The position numbers were made by a program, and so were the translations under genes. A stretch of 5,138 nt of DNA from NCBI GenBank assembly GCA_021805405.1, contig JAJZFK010000121.1, forward strand, positions 1 through 5,138, given 5' to 3'. Of this stretch, positions 1 through 5,138 are shown in pieces. Position 1 is the stretch's first letter. Each line of letters opens with the position of its first letter. The notes under the pieces were generated by a model. That model searched no databases, was not told the DNA's origin, and saw only the letters and a list, made by a program, of their open reading frames with translations. Origin of the DNA: a bacterium (GTDB lineage: Bacteria; Armatimonadota; Chthonomonadetes; Chthonomonadales; Chthonomonadaceae).

Positions 1-9
1 CACAAACAT

Positions 10-1707
10 ATGGCAATCCGTCCTGAAGAGATTACATCGATATTAGAACGTGAACTCCAATCCTATACCAGGGAGATTTCCGAGGTAGGGGTTGGTACGG
101 TTCTACAGGTGGGTGACGGCATCGCCCGAATATACGGGCTGCAGGAATGCATGGTCTCGGAACTGCTCGAATTTCTCGACGAGTCCGGAAACCCTATCGC
201 CGACGACAATGGCAACATTATTCGTGCCATGGCTCTTAACCTGGAAGAAGATAACGTTGGTGCCATTATCCTCGGGCCATTCGAGGCAATTGAGGAAGGT
301 ACAACCGTTCGTAGGACCGGCCGTATCATCGAAGTTCCTGTTGGCGAGGCTATGCTCGGTCGGCTTATCAACGCTGCAGGTGATCCGCTGGACGGCAAGG
401 GCCCGATCGTAACGGATCAGTTTAGGACCATCGAGACAATCGCCCCTGGTGTAGTGGACAGGCAGCCAGTTAAGGAACCGTTACAAACCGGTATCAAGGC
501 TGTAGATGCTCTGGTACCAATAGGTCGCGGGCAACGGGAGCTTATAATTGGGGACCGAGGTGTTGGCAAGACCGCCATCGCGCTGGATACAATAGTAAAC
601 CAGAAGGGCGGTGACGTTGTCTGCATCTATGTAGCTATTGGGCAGAAAGCTACGACCGTGGAGAACGTTCGCCGTGCACTTGAAGAGGCCGGCGCAATGG
701 ATTACACCATTATCGTTGCTGCTACCGCGTCAGATCCGGCACCGATGCAGTACGTTGCGCCCTACACCGGTTGTACACTGGGTGAGTACTTCCGCGACCA
801 GGGTAAACACGCGCTGGTAATTTACGACGACCTTTCCAAGCAGGCAGTTGCCTACCGACAGGTGTCACTCCTTCTACGCCGACCACCAGGACGAGAGGCT
901 TATCCTGGCGACGTTTTCTACATTCACAGCCGCCTCCTAGAGCGCGCAGCCAAGATGCGCGAGGACTATGTAATCGTTGCCAAAACTGCCGCGGCCGACA
1001 CGAAAATTGGTGTTGATGGCGTTGTATACGAGGGTGGCGATGGTCGTAGCCATGGTGCAAAGGTACTTGCAGGTATGGCTGATAAGGATGCGCTTGAACT
1101 GCGCCGAATTCCCGGTACAGGTGGCAGCCTTACAGCACTCCCAATTATCGAGACGCTGGCATCGGATGTGTCCGCGTACATTCCTACGAATGTCATTTCT
1201 ATTACCGATGGCCAGATATTCCTGGAACCCGACCTCTTCTTCGCCGGCGTGCGACCAGCCATTAACGTCGGAATATCCGTGAGCCGCGTAGGTAGATCGG
1301 CACAGCCCAATGCAATGAAGAGCGCTAAGGTTGCTGGTAAGATGCGGTTGGACCTTGCGCAGTTCCGAGAAGTGCAGGCGTTCTCACAGTTTGCCTCCGA
1401 CCTGGATAAAGCCACGCGGGACCAGTTAGAGCGAGGAATGCGGCTGGTTGAAATTCTTAAACAGGCGCAGTTCAACCCGATGCCGATGGAACAGATGGTC
1501 ACAATCATCTACGCTGCAAACAACGGTTATATCGACGACATAGCTGTAGAGTCCGTTGGTAAGTTCGAAGCAGAGTTTCATCCCTATATGGCCACCAATT
1601 ACCCAGACATCATGGAGAAGATACGCGTGACCAAGGATATGGATGCAGATACCGAGGCCGCTCTAGGCAAGGCAATTGCAGCATTTAAGGCTCAATTCTC
1701 CGCGTAG
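10..1707 (+). CDS. atpA: F-type ATP synthase subunit alpha (F1 sector)
   Basis: Alpha subunit of the F1 head, which alternates with beta in the alpha3-beta3 hexamer and carries the non-catalytic nucleotide sites at the cytoplasmic face of the membrane. Visible: N-terminal beta-barrel (about residues 1-105) starting MAIRPEEITSILE; P-loop GDRGVGKT at 181-188; Walker B region ALVIYDDLSK at 268-277; family signature PAINVGISVS at 416-425 with the arginine-finger position R426 in SRVGRSAQ; helical C-terminal domain ending near FKAQFSA. It has 565 residues against roughly 500-515 usual. The excess lies mainly in an enlarged loop at about 315-371 and a smaller insertion near 56-71. The P-loop differs from the usual alpha GDRQTGKT. 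The ATG at 10 gives the normal family N terminus; only nine bases lie upstream, so no ribosome site can be judged. The gene ends with tandem stops TAG-TAA. Identity is certain. Confidence 0.98.
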   Translation: MAIRPEEITSILERELQSYTREISEVGVGTVLQVGDGIARIYGLQECMVSELLEFLDESGNPIADDNGNIIRAMALNLEEDNVGAIILGPFEAIEEGTTVRRTGRIIEVPVGEAMLGRLINAAGDPLDGKGPIVTDQFRTIETIAPGVVDRQPVKEPLQTGIKAVDALVPIGRGQRELIIGDRGVGKTAIALDTIVNQKGGDVVCIYVAIGQKATTVENVRRALEEAGAMDYTIIVAATASDPAPMQYVAPYTGCTLGEYFRDQGKHALVIYDDLSKQAVAYRQVSLLLRRPPGREAYPGDVFYIHSRLLERAAKMREDYVIVAKTAAADTKIGVDGVVYEGGDGRSHGAKVLAGMADKDALELRRIPGTGGSLTALPIIETLASDVSAYIPTNVISITDGQIFLEPDLFFAGVRPAINVGISVSRVGRSAQPNAMKSAKVAGKMRLDLAQFREVQAFSQFASDLDKATRDQLERGMRLVEILKQAQFNPMPMEQMVTIIYAANNGYIDDIAVESVGKFEAEFHPYMATNYPDIMEKIRVTKDMDADTEAALGKAIAAFKAQFSA

Positions 1708-1720
1708 TAACGAGTTAACT

Positions 1721-1760
1721 GAGAGTGCGGCTGACGAGTACTTTCGTTGGCCGCGCTTTT
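1721..1760 (+). terminator. Intercistronic stem-loop with T run (attenuator or partial terminator candidate)
   Basis: In the atpA to downstream-gene gap, bases 1721-1737 can pair with 1744-1760 around a 6-nt loop (1738-1743). The pairing is continuous over 17 positions with several G-U wobbles. The strongest parts are GCGGC against GCCGC and ACGA against TCGT. The 3' arm ends in CTTTT (1756-1760), so the shape resembles a weak intrinsic terminator, although the T run is short and belongs to the base of the stem. It lies 10 nt upstream of the AGGA that serves the next gene. Possible roles are partial termination, mRNA end protection after atpA, or control of downstream translation. The pairing is seen in the sequence; the role is inferred. 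Confidence 0.5.
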
Positions 1761-1770
1761 AACAAAGAGC

Positions 1771-1774
1771 AGGA
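1771..1774 (+). promoter_or_regulatory. Shine-Dalgarno site selecting the ATG at 1780
   Basis: AGGA lies five bases upstream of the ATG at 1780, a normal spacing. An in-frame TTG at 1747 would add 11 residues, but it lies inside the 3' arm of the stem-loop and has no purine-rich site in front of it. The ATG is therefore preferred. Confidence 0.65.
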
Positions 1775-1779
1775 TCTGG

Positions 1780-3729
1780 ATGGCAAGCAGCTCGAATCCC
1801 GAAATAGCTGAAGCAATTCGCCAGGTGAAGGACGCACTGGCCAGAATAGACGAACCCGTGGTTCGTGCCCTGGCTGCTGTTCATGAATTGGAGCGTGAGC
1901 TTTCCGAAACAATTACCCGTCGCGACCAGCTGATGGCCAAGGCCGCACAAGCTGAAGTCGCTCTCAATCGGCCGGAGCTAGCCACCACGTTGCGCGAAGA
2001 GGCATCTCGCTTGGACGTAACGATTGAAGCGCTTACGAAACAGGCTCAATTGGCTCGTATCGGTGCGGAAGCCACGAGGGAGCAGGCACCGGAACGCAGG
2101 CAGCGACTTCAGCAGCAGTTAACTGAGCTCATGCAGAAGTCGGTTGAGTACAACGCGCAGGCCGCAGGGGCTGATTCGTCGTGGGATCGCGTAAGGAGAA
2201 GCGAGGCTTCAACCAACTTAGCGGATATTCAACTAAGTGGTGCACTGGCAGACGACCGCGCCGACAAGATGCTTCTGGAGCTGGAACAGCGCTTGGGAAC
2301 AACGACGCCCAGCACCCGTGAGGCCCCTGTTCAAAGCACAGTAGCTCAAGTAAGCACGGCAGTTCCTACCTTGCCCGATGTAGGTGCCGCACCAAATGCC
2401 GTTAGGGTGACTGGTCGTACTGACACAGTCGAGCGTGAGAATAGGCCGAAAGGATTGACAGTCAACATGACGTCTGATCAAACAAGATTGCGAGTAGCTG
2501 CGATAGGAACCGGCGGTATCTTTCGCGGTGCGCACCTGCCATGTTACCTGGATATTCCAGGTGCACAACTTGCAGCTCTGTGCGATCCTGATCCTGATGC
2601 CCTCAAACAGGCCGTAAGGCGCTTGCGATCGCTTACAGACGACAGGGTGGCCAAGCTGCGTGAACAACATGACGATGAGACCGCCGACCGGCTGCTGCAG
2701 GACCTTAACGATCTGAAATTGTACAGTGATCTCGATGAGGTTATTGCTGCAGGTAATACGGATCTGGTTGACATATGTACTCAGCCGTTTCTGCACGCAC
2801 CGCTCTCAATAAAGGCGTTGAATGCTGGGCTTCACGTGATGTGCGAAAAACCTATCTCACGAAGCTGGCTAGAGACCGAGCCCCTAATCAACTCGTGGAA
2901 ATCTTCTGGCAAGTTCTACCAGCATAACGAGAACTGGCTGTTTGAGCCGGAGTACTACACCGTACGTAAACTGGTGCAATCTGGTGCAATTGGCGAGCTT
3001 ATAACGATGTTCCTCACCCAGGCGCATGGCGGACCAGAAGGGCGGGGCGCATTCTGGAATCCTGCGATGGGCGGAGGCGGATCATTACTTGACAATGGCA
3101 TTCATGCTATTGGGGCAGCGTGGTTTGTGGCCGGGTTAGATTGGCAACCCGCGGCCGTTCGGGCGGTAGCACCGTTTGGGATGGCTACACGCATGAGCCA
3201 ACGAATACTGGACGGCAGGTATCAAACAGTGCAGGTGGACGATGATGCCCACATACTTATCAGGTTTGAGAACACTACGACAGGTGCATGGTGCACCGCG
3301 CACATAGAAGGATCGTGGTCTTTCCAGGATTCACCGCCCACTCAGTACATTGGGTCAACTGGCCGTATCGAAATGGCGCAGCAGGACGGAAGGCAGGTTG
3401 CACGAGTCTTCGACGCGCATGGCAACCACTATGATGTTCCGGTGTCTGGACCAACCTGGGTTCATTGGCCGTCGTCGTTCTACGGCGAAATTCTAAATAT
3501 GGTGCAATGCATTGTGGCAGGTGAACAGTCTATCATGACGCCCCAGTTTGGTGCGGATTGCTCCTCGATCGTGGGTGCCGCGTACCTTTCCGAAAAACAG
3601 GGGCGCAAGGCCGTAACACTCCAGGAATTTCAGCAGTTTGCAAGAAGTATTGCAGCCAAACACGCTGACGACAAAGCAGCGGCAAATGATGCCCTGGTAA
3701 ATGAACTGCTAAGCGCGGTTCGCAGATAA
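1780..3729 (+). CDS. Fusion protein: PspA/IM30-like coiled coil plus Gfo/Idh/MocA-family oxidoreductase
   Basis: 649 residues from the ATG at 1780. Residues 1-173 are helical, charged and rich in Ala, Leu, Glu, Gln and Arg. The order of features recalls PspA/IM30: an NPEIAEAI start, an LEREL segment near 40, a KAAQAE..L segment followed by PELA near 54-68, then a long coiled coil and a short acidic helix at about 155-173. The amphipathic N-terminal helix of classical PspA is missing. Residues 174-229 form a Pro/Thr/Ala/Val-rich linker. From about 236 a Rossmann domain begins (VAAIGTGGIFRGAH, 239-252), with D269 at the end of strand 2, the CEKP motif at 355-358 (K357) and GGGSLLDNGIH at 432-442 (D438, H442). 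These are the usual cofactor-binding and catalytic positions of Gfo/Idh/MocA dehydrogenases, so an active NAD(P)-dependent enzyme on a sugar or polyol-like substrate is plausible; the substrate is unknown. No signal peptide or membrane segment is seen. The gene sits 72 nt after atpA and 30 nt before atpG, so it is probably in the same transcript. The oxidoreductase call is firm; the PspA likeness is by eye only. Confidence 0.85.
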   Translation: MASSSNPEIAEAIRQVKDALARIDEPVVRALAAVHELERELSETITRRDQLMAKAAQAEVALNRPELATTLREEASRLDVTIEALTKQAQLARIGAEATREQAPERRQRLQQQLTELMQKSVEYNAQAAGADSSWDRVRRSEASTNLADIQLSGALADDRADKMLLELEQRLGTTTPSTREAPVQSTVAQVSTAVPTLPDVGAAPNAVRVTGRTDTVERENRPKGLTVNMTSDQTRLRVAAIGTGGIFRGAHLPCYLDIPGAQLAALCDPDPDALKQAVRRLRSLTDDRVAKLREQHDDETADRLLQDLNDLKLYSDLDEVIAAGNTDLVDICTQPFLHAPLSIKALNAGLHVMCEKPISRSWLETEPLINSWKSSGKFYQHNENWLFEPEYYTVRKLVQSGAIGELITMFLTQAHGGPEGRGAFWNPAMGGGGSLLDNGIHAIGAAWFVAGLDWQPAAVRAVAPFGMATRMSQRILDGRYQTVQVDDDAHILIRFENTTTGAWCTAHIEGSWSFQDSPPTQYIGSTGRIEMAQQDGRQVARVFDAHGNHYDVPVSGPTWVHWPSSFYGEILNMVQCIVAGEQSIMTPQFGADCSSIVGAAYLSEKQGRKAVTLQEFQQFARSIAAKHADDKAAANDALVNELLSAVRR

Positions 3730-3742
3730 TTCTGATCAGTTC

Positions 3743-3747
3743 AAGGA
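3743..3747 (+). promoter_or_regulatory. Shine-Dalgarno site of atpG
   Basis: AAGGA lies 12 bases before the atpG ATG, a rather long spacing. It is the only purine-rich site in the 30-nt gap after the fusion gene, and the start it serves gives the standard gamma N terminus. Confidence 0.5.
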
Positions 3748-3759
3748 AAACATTTCTAG

Positions 3760-4626
3760 ATGGCAACCATACGACAGGTTCGACAGCGAATACGCGTAGC
3801 TAAAAACATTCAGCAGATCACCAAAGCCATGAAAATGGTGGCTGCAGCCCGCCTCAAGAGGGCACAGGAACACGTGCAGGCTGCACGACCTTACTCGCAA
3901 TCGCTTCGCGAAATCATGACCAGTGTAGCCAGTGCAGCCGGTGGTGAAGTTCAGCACCCACTACTTAAGGAACGCGAGACCACTAAGGTCGGCTTTTTCA
4001 TTGTAACGAGTGATCGCGGCCTTGCTGGCTCCTACAATTCCACAATGTTCAGACGTGCTGCGGAACTGTTTAAGCATTACGACAAGGCAAATGTTAAGTT
4101 GTATATCGTGGTCTGCAAGGGAATACAGTTCTTTTCACGGCGTGGCTACAACGTTGCAGCGCAGTTTTCACTCGGAAGTGTTGTAAATATTGCGGATGCA
4201 CGTAATGTGGTGGCAACCCTTCGTAATGCGTTTGAATCTGGTGAAGTAGACCAGGTAGTAATGCTATACACACGGTTTTATACAGCCATTACGCAGAAGG
4301 CTGTTGATGTTCAGCTCTTGCCGATACAGACCCCCGCGCCTGCGGATGCCACTGAGACCCAGCAGGAAGACTTCATCTTCGAGCCCGACGCTGTCCAGCT
4401 TCTGGCATCGTTATTGCCGAGATACCTTGAGGGCCAGGTATTTCAGGCGCTGCTCGAATCCTCGGCGAGTGAGCACGGTTCCAGAATGACGGCAATGGCT
4501 AGCGCTACGGATAACGCTGGTAAGATGATTCAGACATTGACACTTCAGATGAACAGGGTTCGCCAAGCCAACATTACTCGCGAAATATCGGAGATCGTTG
4601 GTGGTGCAGAAGCCCTTAATGGCTAG
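3760..4626 (+). CDS. atpG: F-type ATP synthase subunit gamma (F1 central stalk)
   Basis: Gamma forms the rotating coiled-coil shaft inside the alpha3-beta3 hexamer and couples the c-ring to catalysis. The N-terminal helix carries IRQVRQRIRVAKNIQQITKAMKMVAAARLKRA, written here as two family blocks: IRQVRQRI (4-11) and ITKAMKMVAAARL (20-32). The Rossmann-like middle begins with SDRGLAGSYN at 84-93. The C-terminal helix ends with the signature ITREISEIVGGAEAL at 272-286. Length of 288 residues is normal (E. coli gamma is 287). No extra cysteine-bearing regulatory loop of the chloroplast type is present. The ATG at 3760 follows the fusion gene by 30 nt and gives the usual start MATIRQVR. Unlike alpha in the same operon, this subunit shows no obvious insertion. 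Identity is certain. Confidence 0.98.
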   Translation: MATIRQVRQRIRVAKNIQQITKAMKMVAAARLKRAQEHVQAARPYSQSLREIMTSVASAAGGEVQHPLLKERETTKVGFFIVTSDRGLAGSYNSTMFRRAAELFKHYDKANVKLYIVVCKGIQFFSRRGYNVAAQFSLGSVVNIADARNVVATLRNAFESGEVDQVVMLYTRFYTAITQKAVDVQLLPIQTPAPADATETQQEDFIFEPDAVQLLASLLPRYLEGQVFQALLESSASEHGSRMTAMASATDNAGKMIQTLTLQMNRVRQANITREISEIVGGAEALNG

Positions 4627-4645
4627 ATTCGGGTGAATGTTTGGT

Positions 4646-4679
4646 ACCGCACGGGTAGTTGGAAGATTGCCCGTGCGGT
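4646..4679 (+). terminator. Hairpin after atpG, probable operon end
   Basis: ACCGCACGGG (4646-4655) and CCCGTGCGGT (4670-4679) form a perfect 10-bp GC-rich stem with a 14-nt loop, starting 20 nt after the atpG stop. A clear T run does not follow; the downstream bases are only moderately T-rich (around 4690-4700). It could therefore be a Rho-independent terminator with a poor tail or an mRNA 3'-end stabiliser. The reverse strand also has no T run, so it is not an obvious bidirectional terminator. Confidence 0.55.
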
Positions 4680-4705
4680 TGAGACAGGTATTGTTGATTT
4701 ATAAT
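4679..4705 (+). promoter_or_regulatory. Sigma70-type promoter candidate for dapF
   Basis: TTGAGA (4679-4684, five of six consensus bases) and TATAAT (4700-4705, perfect) are separated by 15 bp, a little shorter than the preferred 17. The -35 box begins on the last base of the preceding hairpin. A transcript from here would have a leader of about 95 nt before dapF. This fits dapF being a unit separate from the atp genes. It is assigned by consensus only. Confidence 0.5.
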
Positions 4706-4717
4706 GTGTTATACATT
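4703..4717. repeat. Short inverted repeat overlapping the dapF promoter
   Basis: AATGT and ACATT are separated by five bases (GTTAT), giving a 15-bp inverted repeat that overlaps the -10 box and the expected transcription start. Its position would suit a repressor operator, but repeats this short arise easily by chance in AT-rich DNA. Confidence 0.25.
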
Positions 4718-4790
4718 GTGTTTGCCGTTTGTAGGTATCATAGTTGTTAGACACTTGTAAAGTCCGCTGCAAAGGCACCCATCAGGCCGA

Positions 4791-4796
4791 GGGAGG
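4791..4796 (+). promoter_or_regulatory. Shine-Dalgarno site of dapF
   Basis: GGGAGG lies 10 bases before the ATG at 4807. Three ATGs occur close together (4799, 4807, 4814); only 4807 is in the frame that encodes the DapF motifs, so this site with that start is chosen. Confidence 0.65.
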
Positions 4797-4806
4797 CAAT
4801 GGCGCA

Positions 4807-5138
4807 ATGCAACATGTCCTTACGTTTACAAAAATGCAGGGCGTTGGCAACGATTTTGTTGTTGTTGACGGCTTCGATAAGGGTGACTGGGACTGGTCTG
4901 CGCTAGCTGTGGAACTCTGCGACCGACGATTTGGTGTAGGAGCAGATGGCCTGCTCGTAGTGGAGCATGCCGGTAGGGCAGACCTGCAGATGCGTATGTA
5001 TAACCCCGATGGCACGCCGGACGTATGTGGTAATGGCCTACGGTGTGTAGCACGGTATGCAGTTGAACGAAAGCTTGTATCATCCCCTCGACTCTCGATA
5101 TTGACCTTAGCTGGTGTGCGGGATGCGGAAGTGAACTG
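4807..5138 (+). CDS. dapF: Diaminopimelate epimerase, 5' part (cut by window end)
   Basis: DapF is a cytoplasmic, cofactor-free epimerase that converts LL-diaminopimelate to meso-diaminopimelate, the precursor of lysine and of peptidoglycan cross-links. The visible 110 residues cover most of the N-terminal half of a protein that is usually about 270-290 residues. Motifs: FTKMQGVGNDFVVVD at 7-21 with the substrate-binding Asn (N15); DRRFGVGADGLL at 39-50; YNPDGTPDVCGNGLRC at 65-80 with N66, the first catalytic cysteine C74 and the following G75-N76; and a TLAG element at 100-103. The second catalytic cysteine should lie beyond the window. The reading frame is open to the last base. It follows atpG by 180 nt, after a hairpin and a promoter candidate, so it is probably transcribed independently. 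Nothing in the visible part looks damaged. Confidence 0.96.
   Translation, partial: MQHVLTFTKMQGVGNDFVVVDGFDKGDWDWSALAVELCDRRFGVGADGLLVVEHAGRADLQMRMYNPDGTPDVCGNGLRCVARYAVERKLVSSPRLSILTLAGVRDAEVN

Noticed and set aside
966..1508. 180-codon open frame on the - strand inside atpA
   Set aside because: It lies wholly antisense to conserved atpA coding sequence, shows no recognisable motif and has the Ser/Arg/Pro/Ile-rich composition typical of a shadow frame.
1747..1779. TTG start giving an 11-residue longer fusion protein
   Set aside because: No Shine-Dalgarno site, and the codon is buried in a hairpin arm, whereas the ATG at 1780 has AGGA at good spacing. The extra residues (MAALLTKSRIW) could mimic a short amphipathic helix, so this is not fully excluded.
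2455..2460. Perfect TTGACA -35-like hexamer before the internal ATG
   Set aside because: No -10-like hexamer at 16-18 bp downstream, and the start site would fall after the ATG at 2467. Probably chance.
2233..2796. 187-codon open frame on the - strand across the linker and Rossmann region
   Set aside because: Antisense to the fusion gene; no family motif and no ribosome site recognised. The + strand frame carries clear oxidoreductase motifs.
3732..3739. CTGATCAG palindrome in the gap before atpG
   Set aside because: Only eight bases and self-complementary without a loop; likely chance and not a credible terminator or operator.
4706..4790. Riboswitch or leader regulation in the dapF 5' region (lysine riboswitch considered)
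   Set aside because: I recognise no lysine riboswitch core or other known leader, and see no strong extended pairing in these roughly 90 bases.
4799..4816. ATGs at 4799 and 4814 as dapF starts
   Set aside because: Both are in a different frame from the DapF motifs; only 4807 leads into FTKMQGVGNDF.

Overview
The window is a bacterial chromosomal segment with all genes on the + strand. It holds two genes of an F-type ATP synthase operon (atpA, atpG) with an unexpected large gene between them, followed by a hairpin, a promoter candidate and the 5' part of dapF. The taxon cannot be fixed from the sequence. F-type ATP synthase plus a meso-diaminopimelate pathway gene indicate a free-living bacterium. 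The enlarged alpha subunit, the odd operon layout and the Gfo/Idh/MocA gene suggest a less-studied phylum; Armatimonadota-like is my low-confidence guess.

Layout: atpA (10-1707) ends in a tandem TAG-TAA stop. A 69-nt gap follows, carrying a long stem-loop that ends in CTTTT and sits just upstream of a Shine-Dalgarno site. Next is a 649-codon ORF (1780-3729). Its N-terminal ~175 residues form a coiled coil that resembles a PspA/IM30 (ESCRT-III-like) helical hairpin. A Pro/Thr/Ala/Val-rich linker joins this to a full Gfo/Idh/MocA-type NAD(P)-dependent oxidoreductase. Thirty bases later comes atpG (3760-4626). The usual atpD-atpC pair does not follow. Instead there is a perfect 10-bp hairpin, a TTGAGA/TATAAT promoter candidate and dapF (4807 to the window end, truncated by the window).

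Alpha and gamma are parts of the F1 motor (alpha3-beta3-gamma core). The beta and epsilon genes must lie elsewhere in the genome. The inserted fusion gene is almost certainly co-transcribed with atpA and atpG because of the short gaps and shared strand. Its function is unknown. The most unusual point of the window is the combination of a possible membrane-stress-type coiled coil, a dinucleotide-binding oxidoreductase and a location inside the ATP synthase operon. dapF appears to be a separate transcription unit for lysine and peptidoglycan precursor synthesis.
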